Origin: Candidatus Krumholzibacteriota bacterium
Lineage (GTDB): Bacteria; Krumholzibacteriota; Krumholzibacteriia; Krumholzibacteriales; Krumholzibacteriaceae
Length of the DNA: 64,000 nucleotides
Direction of reading: 5' to 3'
NCBI GenBank assembly: GCA_016933255.1
Contig: JAFGBF010000018.1
Location: forward strand, 62,001-126,000
Below are positions 1-8,224 of the stretch, one piece after another. The position numbers and the translations under genes were made by a program. The notes beneath the pieces are model-generated. The model saw only the letters and a program-made list of their open reading frames with translations, made no database searches and was not told the DNA's origin. The first letter of the stretch is position 1, and each line of letters opens with the position of its first letter.

Positions 1-300
1 CATAAGGGAAGAAACCCCATCTCCTGTACCCGAGAAACCCGTGTGATACGATAACAAGCGGAAGCGGATCATGCGGGGCGCAGCTTCTTAGATCGGCAGT
101 TATAGTCCCTCCCCCGGAGGCCGGGATCCTGACCTCTTCAGATATGTCATTATTCTTCTTAAATTGTCTTTCCAACCCCTGATCTCCTTCTAATGGATCT
201 TTCTACAGGGATTATACTGTATCGGGATCTGAAATGCCATCCTTGCAAAGAGCGTCAGCGTAAAGTATTATCTCTACATCCTTACACCGGAGGTCAGTTT
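1..300. other. Left-edge stretch without a confident gene
   Basis: The plus strand from base 2 reads 14 codons (ending EKPV) and stops at 46. This could be the C-terminus of a gene entering from the left, but it is too short to identify. A CCTCC-CCC-GGAGG mini-hairpin lies near 110-120 without a T-run. An Shine-Dalgarno GGAGG at 289-293 belongs to the next gene. Nothing else is recognisable. Confidence 0.3.
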
Positions 301-1134
301 GTGTCAAAAAGAGTAATTACGGGAATACTGCTCACCGTTCTCCTGCTTGCCCTGGCAAGGAGGATGTCGATGAACCGCCCTGAAGAGGCGGAGATATCCG
401 GCGGCGGAATAGTACTGAGGCATACGACAGTGTTCGAACAGGTCGGAGACGGATCTCCCGTCCTGATCCTTGATATATCCTCTGAAGCTGAAGATATCGC
501 TGCAGCTGAACTTGTCTGTTTTGAACCGGGCCGGGAAACGGAAAAACGCGGGAAGATGGTTGAGACAGAGCCCGGCAGATGGAAGGGGAATCTTCCCGGG
601 ATGGATAAAGGAAGCAGGCTCCGATATTATTTCGAGGTCGAGACCGGTTCGGGAAGATCGCTCAGAATGCCGGGGGAAGGGAAGAACGGCTTTCTCGTCA
701 AATATAAAGGGGAAGTCTCCGGATCTGTACTCCTGTTCCACATAATATTCATGTTCGGTGCGTTTTTCTTCATGATAGAAGCGGCGTTGTGCGCCCTGCG
801 GATATTATCCGGTGAGGCGGATAAGAGGATGACGATATTGATGGTGCGGTGGCTGGTATTTTTCACCTTTATCGGAGGATGGCCGCTCGGATTTATACTC
901 AACAGACAGAGGTTCGGCCCGGTCTGGGAAGGTTTTCCTTTCGGATATGATATAACAGATAACAAGACGCAACTGATGTTCATATTCTGGCTGATAACGA
1001 TAATCCTTTCCTGGAGCAGTTTCATCGGAAAAGATGAAAAAGCCGACCGGGTCGGAAGGAAAGGTTTCGCGATAGCGGTCCTGACAAGTTTTATCATCAG
1101 CCTTGCGATCTTTTTGATCCCGCACAGTCTTTGA
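301..1134 (+). CDS. Membrane protein, unknown function
   Basis: I do not recognise the family. The GTG start at 301 is chosen because GGAGG lies seven bases upstream; the reading frame is open back to 193 but without a ribosome site. The 277-residue product has an N-terminal hydrophobic segment (about residues 5-18). A soluble region of about 120 residues follows, with a beta-rich, Ig-like look (residues GSPVLILDIS, RLRYYFEVET). Four hydrophobic helices sit in the C-terminal half. The layout fits an inner-membrane protein with one extracytoplasmic domain. It is followed after 16 bases by the dihydrouridine synthase gene and may be co-transcribed with it. No motif suggests an enzyme. Confidence 0.7.
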   Translation: MSKRVITGILLTVLLLALARRMSMNRPEEAEISGGGIVLRHTTVFEQVGDGSPVLILDISSEAEDIAAAELVCFEPGRETEKRGKMVETEPGRWKGNLPGMDKGSRLRYYFEVETGSGRSLRMPGEGKNGFLVKYKGEVSGSVLLFHIIFMFGAFFFMIEAALCALRILSGEADKRMTILMVRWLVFFTFIGGWPLGFILNRQRFGPVWEGFPFGYDITDNKTQLMFIFWLITIILSWSSFIGKDEKADRVGRKGFAIAVLTSFIISLAIFLIPHSL

Positions 1135-1150
1135 TCCGGGGGTAGAACAG

Positions 1151-2152
1151 TTGGATTCAGGAAGCACAGGGAAAGTACCCGGTCTGTTTGATGCGAGCCG
1201 TGTCTGCCTTGCCCCGATGGCGGGATATTCGGACGCTCCCTTCAGGTCGATCTGCGGGGAGATAGGCGCTGATTTCTGCGTGACCGAGATGGTCAGTTCC
1301 GACGGGCTCGTTAGGGGCGGAGATAAAACAGAAAGGATAATGGATAAGATCGATGGAGAGGGTCCTCTGGGAATTCAGATCTTCGGTTCGAAACCCCTGA
1401 TCTTCGTTGAGGCGGCAAAGATCGCAGCCAGGAGAGATTTTGATTTTATCGACCTTAATTTTGGATGTCCGGTCAAGAAAGTAATAAAAAAAAACGGCGG
1501 TTCGGCGATAATGCGTGATCTTGGTCTGATGGAAAGGATCTGCGGCAGCGTGGTCGAGGCTGTGGATCTGCCGGTAACGGTCAAGATTCGGAGCGGCTGG
1601 AACAGCAAAGAGGAAAATTATATTGAAGCGGGAAAGATAGCCGAGGCTTCGGGGGCAGTGGCGATCGTGATGCACCCGAGGTACCGTTCCCAGGGGTTTT
1701 CGGGGAAGGCGGACTGGGATCATATAGCAAGGTTGAAAGATGCCGTCTCAATACCAGTAATAGCGAATGGTGATGTGAAAAGCGTCGATGATTATCTTGA
1801 AATCGTGGACAGGACAGGGTGTGATCTTGTTATGATAGGAAGAGGTGCTCTGGCATCACCCTGGATATTCAGGGATATAAAGGACTTTCTGCAGGGAAAA
1901 GAACCTGGGAAAATCTATATTTCGGACAAGATCGACCTGCTTGAACGATTATTCAGGATGGAGATAGCCTGGAAAGGGGAACGTCTCGGGCTCCTTGAGA
2001 TGAGAAAGTTCTACAGGTGGTTTCTCAGGGGCTGTTCCGGCATGAAAGAGTTCAGACGCCGGCTTGCCGTCGCATCTCGCGAAAAAGAAGTGACTGACAT
2101 ATTTTCGGGTCTCAGAGAGGAGATCGAGTCAAAATGGAAGAGAACCGGCTAA
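1151..2152 (+). CDS. dus: tRNA-dihydrouridine synthase (DusB-type)
   Basis: This FMN enzyme reduces specific uridines in tRNA to dihydrouridine with NAD(P)H. The N-terminal APMAGYSDAPFR is the FMN-binding first strand of the TIM barrel. NFGCP carries the catalytic Cys106, and GRGALASPW near the end is the phosphate-binding motif. The 333-residue length is normal for Dus. The start is TTG at 1151 behind a GGGGG-rich ribosome site. The last 19 bases overlap larB, so the two genes are probably translated together, although their functions are unrelated. DusB is favoured over DusA/C from the VTEMVS and NFGCPVKKV wording, but the subclass is not certain. Confidence 0.92.
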   Translation: MDSGSTGKVPGLFDASRVCLAPMAGYSDAPFRSICGEIGADFCVTEMVSSDGLVRGGDKTERIMDKIDGEGPLGIQIFGSKPLIFVEAAKIAARRDFDFIDLNFGCPVKKVIKKNGGSAIMRDLGLMERICGSVVEAVDLPVTVKIRSGWNSKEENYIEAGKIAEASGAVAIVMHPRYRSQGFSGKADWDHIARLKDAVSIPVIANGDVKSVDDYLEIVDRTGCDLVMIGRGALASPWIFRDIKDFLQGKEPGKIYISDKIDLLERLFRMEIAWKGERLGLLEMRKFYRWFLRGCSGMKEFRRRLAVASREKEVTDIFSGLREEIESKWKRTG

Positions 2153-2886
2153 AAAAACTGCTTGAAGAGGTGGCAGGAGGCAGGGTTACGGCCGCTGAGG
2201 CCCTGGACAGGCTCAGGACCCTGCCTTTCGAGGATATGCACTATGCCAAAGTAGATCATCACAGGGCTTTGAGGCGCGGGATCCCTGAAGTGATCTTCTG
2301 CCAGGGGAAGACGGATGATCAGATCGTCGGGATATCCAGCAGGATGATCGATCAGGGGGTCGATCTTCTGGCTACCAGATGTGATCCCGTGATCTTTGCC
2401 AGGATTGAAAAAAGTATTCCCGGAGCCGTTTTCCATAGCGAGGCCTCTCTTTTTGCGGTGATACAGAACAAGACTGTAAGGAAGGGAAGGGTCGCCGTAG
2501 TAAGTGCCGGGACATCCGACCTCAATGTAGCAGAAGAAGCGGCATGGACGGCGCATTATTTCGGATGTGAAGTCGATCGGTTCAACGATGTCGGAGTCGC
2601 CGGGATCCATCGGCTTTTCTCGTGCTGGGAAGAGATCAGGAAGGCTGATGTGATAATAGTAGTCGCCGGTATGGAAGGTGCCCTGGCATCGGTTGTCGGG
2701 GGGATCGCGGAGTCGCCGGTGATCTCCGTGCCGACGAGCATCGGATATGGAGCAAGCTTCGGAGGGGTCGCCGCTCTTCTCGCCATGCTGAACAGCTGTG
2801 CCGGAGGGGTGACAGTCGTCAATATCGATAACGGATTCGGCGCCGCCTACGCTGCCTCTGTCATCTGTAAAAAGATATACCGGTAA
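2134..2886 (+). CDS. larB: LarB, pyridinium-3,5-biscarboxylate synthase
   Basis: LarB carboxylates nicotinate adenine dinucleotide at C5 and hydrolyses its phosphoanhydride. This is the first step of the nickel-pincer nucleotide cofactor of lactate racemase and related LarA enzymes. The N-terminal third is the LarB-specific part (DHHRALRRGIPEV). The C-terminal part is an AIR-carboxylase-like domain with SAGTSD at 124-129. Cys222 in NSCAGG lies where the family's catalytic cysteine is known (Cys221 in Lactobacillus plantarum). The 250-residue length is typical. larC follows after 12 bases. Neither larE nor a larA homologue is in this window. Confidence 0.93.
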   Translation: MEENRLKKLLEEVAGGRVTAAEALDRLRTLPFEDMHYAKVDHHRALRRGIPEVIFCQGKTDDQIVGISSRMIDQGVDLLATRCDPVIFARIEKSIPGAVFHSEASLFAVIQNKTVRKGRVAVVSAGTSDLNVAEEAAWTAHYFGCEVDRFNDVGVAGIHRLFSCWEEIRKADVIIVVAGMEGALASVVGGIAESPVISVPTSIGYGASFGGVAALLAMLNSCAGGVTVVNIDNGFGAAYAASVICKKIYR

Positions 2887-2898
2887 AAGGGAGATAAG

Positions 2899-4125
2899 TT
2901 GAAAAAGAATAAAAAAAATAATACCAGGATCCTTCTTGTCGATCCTGCATCGGGGCTCAGCGGCGATATGTTTCTGGGGTCTCTCTTTGCGCTCGGGGCC
3001 GATCCGAAAAAAGTGACTGAAGCCGTTTCAAGCCTGCCCGGGCTTGAGCCCTTTAAAATCATATACGGCAGAGTAAAGCGCAAAGGGATATCAGCCGTGA
3101 GGGCAAAGGTCGTCTGCGGCAAGACCGAAAAGTCAAGGAACCTGAAAGAGATCCTTTCGATGATAAAAAGAAGCAGGCTGGATCCTGATGTCAAGGAGGC
3201 CGCGTCGAAGATCTTTCTTGTCCTTGGGGAGGCTGAAGGGAAGATCCATGGAGTGCCTATCGAGAAGGTGCATTTCCATGAGGTCGGGGCCGTCGATTCA
3301 ATAGTGGATATCGTCGGGGCGGCAGCTGCCCTTTCCCAGCTCGGATCCCCGGATCTCTACCACAGGCCGCTGAGGCTGGGAAGCGGTATGATATCAATAT
3401 CACACGGCCTTCTGCCCCTGCCCGCTCCCGCGACACTTGAGCTTCTGAAAGGAAGGACTGTCACCCTTTCCGGTGAGGAAGGAGAGATAGTCACACCTAC
3501 CGGCGCCGCGATAATGAAGGCGCTTGCCGAAGAACTTCCTGACACATCAGCAGTTCTTGTGAACAGGGTCGTTTACAGCGTCGGTACGAGAGAATCGGGC
3601 AATGGCCCGGGCATGTTGAGAGTCATTGCGGCGGACGGGATCTCGAAAGGATCGGAAGTAACTGTGATCAGGTGCACGATCGATGATATGAATCCGGAGA
3701 TATACAGCTATATTCAGGAAAAACTTTTTCAGGAGGGGGCATTCGAAGTATTTCTCACTCAGGTGATGATGAAAAAGAACAGGCCGGGGACTTTACTCAC
3801 CGTGCTGTGCGATCGGGATTCAAAAGACCGGATCGTTTCGCTGGTCTTCAGGGAGACTTCCACTATCGGCATGAGGATCACAGTAGAGGGAAGGGTCGAA
3901 CTTGAAAGATCGAAAGGGGAGGTAAAAACTCCATACGGCAGGGTAGATCTTAAATTCGCCGTTCTTCCCGACGGGAGCTTCAGGGTCTCTCCGGAATACG
4001 AATCGTGCAGGGAGGCTGCGATAAGAAGCGGTGTTCCTATCGGCAGGATATATGATGAGGCGAAGAGACTCGGAGAGAGGCCGGGAGACAGGAAGAACAG
4101 GAAATTACGGAAAGGGAAAAGTTAA
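2899..4125 (+). CDS. larC: LarC, nickel insertion enzyme of the pincer cofactor
   Basis: LarC is a CTP-dependent cyclometallase that puts nickel into the pyridinium bis-thiocarboxylate cofactor. The protein opens with ILLVDPASGLSGDMFLG and has the family motif HFHEVG at residues 125-130. Its 408 residues cover both halves of the family. In L. plantarum larC is split and joined by a programmed frameshift; here it is one uninterrupted frame. The start is TTG at 2899 with GGGAGATAAG in front. The gene directly follows larB, and the stop lies five bases before the next gene. Confidence 0.93.
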   Translation: MKKNKKNNTRILLVDPASGLSGDMFLGSLFALGADPKKVTEAVSSLPGLEPFKIIYGRVKRKGISAVRAKVVCGKTEKSRNLKEILSMIKRSRLDPDVKEAASKIFLVLGEAEGKIHGVPIEKVHFHEVGAVDSIVDIVGAAAALSQLGSPDLYHRPLRLGSGMISISHGLLPLPAPATLELLKGRTVTLSGEEGEIVTPTGAAIMKALAEELPDTSAVLVNRVVYSVGTRESGNGPGMLRVIAADGISKGSEVTVIRCTIDDMNPEIYSYIQEKLFQEGAFEVFLTQVMMKKNRPGTLLTVLCDRDSKDRIVSLVFRETSTIGMRITVEGRVELERSKGEVKTPYGRVDLKFAVLPDGSFRVSPEYESCREAAIRSGVPIGRIYDEAKRLGERPGDRKNRKLRKGKS

Positions 4126-4129
4126 CGCG

Positions 4130-4879
4130 ATGAGGGGGATCCTGTATATTATCGCCGCCAGTATCCTTTTTCTTATGGCTTGCGCGTCGAGCGGTCAGTT
4201 GAGGACGGGAAAGGCATATGAAAAAGTCGTTACCCACAAGGTCTCTGATGAGGATACATGGCCTTCGATAGCTGAAGCGTTCTACGGTGAGGCCGAGCGC
4301 GCTTTTCAGCTCGCGGAGTATAACGGGAGTGTTCTCGATAAGGATCCGGAGAGGGGTTCGGGGGTCAAGGTGCCGATGACCCGCCGGGATATCGAAAGGT
4401 TCGAGAAAAGGCTGGATGCGGTCAAAAAGTATAACAGAGGTCTTGAGCTGGCATCGGACGGCAGGTATCGGGATGCCTCCGAAAGATTTCGTGAGGCGCT
4501 TAAGCTCGATCCTTTTTTATCAGACGCTTCATTCAATCTCGCGCTGACATATCAGAAACTCTCCCTGTATAAAAATGCGGCCACCGTGCTCCAGGCCCTT
4601 ATCGTAAGGAAAAAGGAAAACCCGGAATATTATTACGCGCTGGGTGTGTCGTATTTCCATATGAGAGATTATAAAAAAGCCGGAAGATCTTTTCTCGACG
4701 CGCTTTCGCTGAACGACTGCCATCTGAAGTCGCTTTTTTCGCTGGCTGTCATCCATGAAAAAACCGGTAAGGACTCAGAAGCTGAAAAATGCTGGGAAAG
4801 GTACCTCGAGATATCAGGTGAAGGGGAATGGGCAGAAGAAGCAAGATCCCGGCTTGAATCGCTTCGCGGAAAGCCCTGA
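4130..4879 (+). CDS. Lipoprotein with LysM-like and TPR domains
   Basis: The ATG at 4130 gives a classic lipoprotein signal: a charged start, a hydrophobic core and lipobox LMAC with lipidated Cys18. The open frame extends further upstream inside larC, but that would destroy the signal peptide. Residues about 35-85 resemble a LysM/FimV-type domain (DTWPSIAEAFYG, then a LAEYNG segment). From about 105 on there are four tetratricopeptide repeats, for example YRDASERFREALKLDP. It is likely an envelope-anchored protein that binds peptidoglycan and scaffolds other proteins. Its partner cannot be told. Total 249 residues. Confidence 0.82.
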   Translation: MRGILYIIAASILFLMACASSGQLRTGKAYEKVVTHKVSDEDTWPSIAEAFYGEAERAFQLAEYNGSVLDKDPERGSGVKVPMTRRDIERFEKRLDAVKKYNRGLELASDGRYRDASERFREALKLDPFLSDASFNLALTYQKLSLYKNAATVLQALIVRKKENPEYYYALGVSYFHMRDYKKAGRSFLDALSLNDCHLKSLFSLAVIHEKTGKDSEAEKCWERYLEISGEGEWAEEARSRLESLRGKP

Positions 4880-4894
4880 TCGAAAGGGAGATCG

Positions 4895-5305
4895 ATGAAA
4901 AGCCTCTCAAGAGAAGATATAAAAGTGATCATGGAAAAATGGCTGAAAGCATGGGATGAACATGATCTTGACGGCGTGGTGGAACCATTTGCTGAAGAGA
5001 TCGTTTTTGAACACTGGACCGGATCGACGGTCAGGGGGAAGAAAGAACTTATCGCAGCATGGCGGACCTGGTTTGACGGGCATGGGGGTTTCCGGTTTAT
5101 AAAAGAAGATATCTTCATCGACGAAACGGATCAGAAAGTCCTTTTCAGATGGATATATGAGGGCCCGACCTTCGGCCGTAGACACCAGGGTAAGAAAGAG
5201 GTCAGAAGGGGGGTCGATATCTTGTATTTCAGAGAAGGAAAAATTATTGAAAAATCGGCATATTCGAAAACAACTATAGAGATCGATGGAAAAAGATCTG
5301 TATAA
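4895..5305 (+). CDS. NTF2-like / SnoaL-like domain protein
   Basis: A 136-residue single-domain protein of the NTF2 cone fold. MEKWLKAWDEHDLDGVVEPF is the usual first helix of SnoaL-like proteins, followed by VFEHWTGSTVRGKKEL and a strand-rich C-terminus. Members include polyketide cyclases, steroid isomerases and many small-ligand binders, so the substrate cannot be named. A good AAAGGGAG ribosome site precedes the ATG. It lies 15 bases after the TPR lipoprotein and 23 before a cupin, probably in one transcript. Confidence 0.8.
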   Translation: MKSLSREDIKVIMEKWLKAWDEHDLDGVVEPFAEEIVFEHWTGSTVRGKKELIAAWRTWFDGHGGFRFIKEDIFIDETDQKVLFRWIYEGPTFGRRHQGKKEVRRGVDILYFREGKIIEKSAYSKTTIEIDGKRSV

Positions 5306-5328
5306 AATCCCGAAAGGAAGGAAACAGG

Positions 5329-5667
5329 ATGATATCCGTAAACGCGCTGAGCGCTCCGGTGATGGAAAATCCGCATAATATATCGGCGAGCAGAATATAT
5401 GATTCGCAAAATGCGCAGGCCGTCCATATGACACTAAGACCTGGTGAGGCGTTAAAGAGGCATATTACTCCGGTAGAGGTCATCTTCTATATTCTGGAAG
5501 GCAGGGGGGTCGTAGAGATCGGAGAAGAAAGGAAAGAATTCGGACCCGACACTCTTATTGAAAGCCCCGCCGGGATCCCCCACTGCTGGTACAATGAGAG
5601 CGACATGGTGCTGAGAATACTGGTCATCAAAGTCCCGAGGCCTGTTTCGGCAACAAAACTGTTATAG
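5329..5667 (+). CDS. Cupin-domain protein
   Basis: A 112-residue one-domain cupin. PGEALKRHITPVEVIFYILE is cupin motif 1 with an altered metal-ligand set (one His in place of the usual HxH, with a Glu later). Motif 2 is SPAGIPHCWYNE with one His. The strong ribosome site GGAAGGAAACAGG precedes the ATG. The protein probably binds a metal and a small ligand. No reaction can be assigned. It ends the run of genes that starts with the membrane protein; a gap of 162 bases follows before the sulfur operon. Confidence 0.83.
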   Translation: MISVNALSAPVMENPHNISASRIYDSQNAQAVHMTLRPGEALKRHITPVEVIFYILEGRGVVEIGEERKEFGPDTLIESPAGIPHCWYNESDMVLRILVIKVPRPVSATKLL

Positions 5668-5759
5668 TTAAAAGAACCGCAACTTACTGTTACCAGGTCA
5701 GTTACAGGCAACCCCCGGAGCATATATCGTATTTTCTGAATATTTATCGATGGCCGTAA

Positions 5760-5787
5760 TTGACAAAACAGGGATGTTATGTTAGTT
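5760..5787 (+). promoter_or_regulatory. Possible promoter of the Qmo/Hdr operon
   Basis: A perfect TTGACA at 5760-5765 is followed 16 bases later by a weak -10, TTAGTT. It is the only -35-like box in the 162-base gap before the DsrE-like gene. No clear FNR- or Rex-type palindrome is seen. Confidence 0.35.
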
Positions 5788-5829
5788 TGACGCTCCTTTT
5801 GTTTTTTTGAGAAGAAGAAGGAGAATATC

Positions 5830-6255
5830 ATGGAAAACAAAAAAATGACGATAGGCCTGTTTTCCGGGAGCGTCGACAGGCTCACTGCTGCCGGTGTACT
5901 TATCAGCGGGGCCGCTGCCGATGATATGGATATCGACATCTTTGTCCTGCTGCAGGGAGCGAGGGCCTTCCTCAAGGGGATGGGGGATACGCCGGAGAAA
6001 CTCGGTATGTCCGAAAACAGTGAAATGAAAGAGGAATTTCTCGAGTCCCTCAAAAAGCTTAATGTGATGCCCTGGATGGAATTTTTCAGGGCCGCCAAGG
6101 AGCTGGCGAACGTAAAGATCTATGTCTGCGGCCTGGCCGGCAAGGTATGGGGCGGAGAGAAGGTCGAAGATTTTGATGAGATCGTCGATGGGATCGTAGG
6201 GATCGGAGAATGCATTACATCGATGGAGGAATCGGATATTCATCTGTTTATTTAA
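5830..6255 (+). CDS. DsrE/DsrF-like sulfur-relay protein
   Basis: 141 residues with the DsrE/F/H (YchN) fold: MTIGLFSGSVDRLTAAGVLISGAAA at the start, then the alpha/beta core, with IYVCGLAG containing Cys100 and a second Cys128. The long form with an inserted helical region (residues 45-80) matches the DsrE2-like group found beside TusA and Hdr genes. DsrE-type proteins pass persulfide sulfur between carriers. Cys100 is the likely sulfur-carrying residue, by family analogy. It is the first gene of a run to 11.66 kb, 16 bases before tusA, with AAGAAGGAG as ribosome site. Confidence 0.85.
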   Translation: MENKKMTIGLFSGSVDRLTAAGVLISGAAADDMDIDIFVLLQGARAFLKGMGDTPEKLGMSENSEMKEEFLESLKKLNVMPWMEFFRAAKELANVKIYVCGLAGKVWGGEKVEDFDEIVDGIVGIGECITSMEESDIHLFI

Positions 6256-6270
6256 CAAGAGGAGTGAGAA

Positions 6271-6525
6271 ATGGATCAGGAAGAACTGAAAAATCTGTCT
6301 GTTGACAAGGTTGTCGACGCCAGGGGAACAGCCTGTCCGGGACCGTTGCTGGCCGCGAAGAAAGCTGTCGGAGAGATCGACCCGGGCCAGATAATGGAAG
6401 TGCTTTCCGCTGACGAGGCTACGAACAGGGACATCCCGAAATGGGCGCAGAAAAAAGGACATGAATACCTCGGCACAATTGAGGATTCGGGGTATTTCAG
6501 GATATTCATGAAAAAGGGCCAATAG
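6271..6525 (+). CDS. tusA: TusA/SirA-family sulfur carrier
   Basis: An 84-residue protein with the family signature CPGP; Cys22 is the persulfide-carrying cysteine. VDARGTACPGPLLAAKKA is followed by the usual ferredoxin-like beta-alpha fold. TusA proteins carry sulfane sulfur to tRNA thiolation, to molybdenum cofactor assembly or, in sulfur-metabolising organisms, to dissimilatory enzymes. Lying between a DsrE-like gene and Hdr/Qmo genes suggests the last role here, which is inference. A good GAGGAG ribosome site is present. Confidence 0.93.
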   Translation: MDQEELKNLSVDKVVDARGTACPGPLLAAKKAVGEIDPGQIMEVLSADEATNRDIPKWAQKKGHEYLGTIEDSGYFRIFMKKGQ

Positions 6526-6541
6526 AGGACAGGAAAGAGCG

Positions 6542-6922
6542 ATGCCACGTATCCTGGTCTTTTCGACTGAAAAGATCTCAGATCCAGCGATCGACCTCGC
6601 CGGGCTGCTCAAACAGCACTACCCTCCCACTGTATATACGATAAGTGTACCATGTTCGAGCGGTATAAAACCGGCCTGGATAATTCGTGCCTTTGAAAAG
6701 GGGTTCGACGGCGTCTTTATTGCCGCCGACGGGACTGATTGTCCTTTCAGCCCGACCTGCACGGAAAAGACCGCCGATATAGTAGCGAAGACTCAGGTGA
6801 TAATGGAAGAAAAAGGAATGGACAGGGCCCGGCTCAGGATGGCGGCGATCTGTTCAGTCTGTTCCGAAGCTTTCGTCAAACATGTATCGGGTTTTGCGAA
6901 GTACCTGGAAGGATCGGATTGA
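6542..6922 (+). CDS. MvhD-like hydrogenase iron-sulfur subunit
   Basis: The 126-residue product has the MvhD/FlpD core: ISVPCSSGIKPAWIIRAFEK and FDGVFIAADGTDCPF match the family, which moves electrons between a partner dehydrogenase and HdrA through one [2Fe-2S] cluster. In Qmo-type complexes this domain is often fused to the C-terminus of QmoB; here it is a separate gene directly before the two HdrA-like genes. The N-terminal CNWC-type pair of classical MvhD is replaced by FSTEK. Five cysteines remain (38, 67, 73, 104, 107), so the cluster must be held differently or lost. The gap to the next gene is seven bases. Confidence 0.85.
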   Translation: MPRILVFSTEKISDPAIDLAGLLKQHYPPTVYTISVPCSSGIKPAWIIRAFEKGFDGVFIAADGTDCPFSPTCTEKTADIVAKTQVIMEEKGMDRARLRMAAICSVCSEAFVKHVSGFAKYLEGSD

Positions 6923-6928
6923 TACTGG

Positions 6929-8224
6929 ATGTCGCAGGATAATGAAAAATACGATGCGATAGTGATAGGCGGGGGAATTGCCGGGCAGGAGTCGGCGCTG
7001 AACCTTGCAGATTCCGATCAGAAGGTGCTTCTTGTCGAAAAGGACCTTTCTTTCGGCGGGAAGATGATCCATTTGAGCAAGGTCTTTCCTACGCTCGACT
7101 GCAGTGCCTGCATAACTACTCCAAAGATGTCTGAGACAGCGAGACACCCCAATATTACGATCTGCACATACAGCGAATTTACGGAGATCGAAAAACTCCC
7201 CGACGGGACCTTTACCGGTATCCTAACCAGACATCCACGATATGTAATAGAGAAGGATTGTACAGGGTGCCAGGACTGCGAGGAAGTATGTCCGTCAGTA
7301 GTGGAAGACCAGTACCAGTACGGCATGGTGGGAAGAAAAGCCGCCTATGTCCCGTTCAGCATCGCTAATCCGAGGATAGCTGCGATAGATATCGAAAACT
7401 GCATTCTCTGCGGAGCGTGCGAAAGAGCCTGTCCTGCCGATGCTATAGATTTCACTCAGAAGACCGAAAAGACAAGGGTGAATGCCGGTTCAGTCATCGT
7501 CGCGACCGGATTCAGGCTTTTCGACCCGGCGGTCATCAGGAAGTACGGCCTGGGAAAATACAAAAATGTCGTTACCTCGATGCAGATGGAAAGACAGCTG
7601 GTTCCGACAAGGCCTTTCAATAATGTCCTGAGGCCGAAGGACGCAAAGGTGCCGGACAATATCGCGTATGTCCTTTGCGTCGGATCACGCGACTTGACGA
7701 TTGGGAGCCCTGTCTGCTCGCAGGTATGCTGCATGTATTCGGTCAAGCAGGGACAGCTGCTGATGGGTGCTCTGCCTATGGCTGATGTCACGGTCTACTA
7801 CCTGCATGTGAGGGCATTCGGCAAGGGGTTCGAGGAGTTCTATCAGCAGAGCAGGGGTATGGGCGTCAAGTATGTGAAAGGCAAGGTCGGAACAATCGAA
7901 GAGAAAGAGAACGGAGATCTGATTCTCAGGTACGAGGATATACGCGATGGAAGTGTAAAGGAAGAGACTCACGACCTTGTTGTCCTTTCAGTAGGCATGC
8001 TCCCGAACCCCGAGGCTGGTTCCCTTTTCGCGGGCAACGCCCTTGAACTTGATGAGTTCGGATATGTCAGACAGGTAGATATGCTGAAGAATCCGGCAAG
8101 CACCAGTATAGAGGGTGTCTTTGTGGCTGGTACTGCGTCAGGGCCGATGGATATCCCTGATTCGATCGCGTCGTCGGGGGCGGCCGCCGCCGAGGCGCTC
8201 AGTTATCTCAAGAGGAAGAGATGA
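6929..8224 (+). CDS. QmoA-like / HdrA-type FAD iron-sulfur protein
   Basis: A 431-residue flavoprotein of the HdrA/QmoA group. The N-terminal Rossmann motif is GGGIAGQ. LDCSAC (Cys58, Cys61) is the short HdrA cysteine motif. Two ferredoxin-type [4Fe-4S] sites follow at Cys111/114/117/121 and Cys158/161/164/168. The C-terminal FAD half ends with EGVFVAGTASGP. It lacks the N-terminal extension of full HdrA, which is instead present in the next gene. In Qmo complexes QmoA and QmoB carry electrons between a soluble sulfur enzyme and the membrane quinone pool. It overlaps the next gene by four bases (ATGA), which fits a fixed stoichiometry. Confidence 0.9.
   Translation: MSQDNEKYDAIVIGGGIAGQESALNLADSDQKVLLVEKDLSFGGKMIHLSKVFPTLDCSACITTPKMSETARHPNITICTYSEFTEIEKLPDGTFTGILTRHPRYVIEKDCTGCQDCEEVCPSVVEDQYQYGMVGRKAAYVPFSIANPRIAAIDIENCILCGACERACPADAIDFTQKTEKTRVNAGSVIVATGFRLFDPAVIRKYGLGKYKNVVTSMQMERQLVPTRPFNNVLRPKDAKVPDNIAYVLCVGSRDLTIGSPVCSQVCCMYSVKQGQLLMGALPMADVTVYYLHVRAFGKGFEEFYQQSRGMGVKYVKGKVGTIEEKENGDLILRYEDIRDGSVKEETHDLVVLSVGMLPNPEAGSLFAGNALELDEFGYVRQVDMLKNPASTSIEGVFVAGTASGPMDIPDSIASSGAAAAEALSYLKRKR

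Noticed and set aside
5782-6612. A 276-codon minus-strand frame opposite the DsrE-like and tusA genes.
   Set aside because: It is the complement of two clear genes; the product has no domain and codon use follows the real genes.
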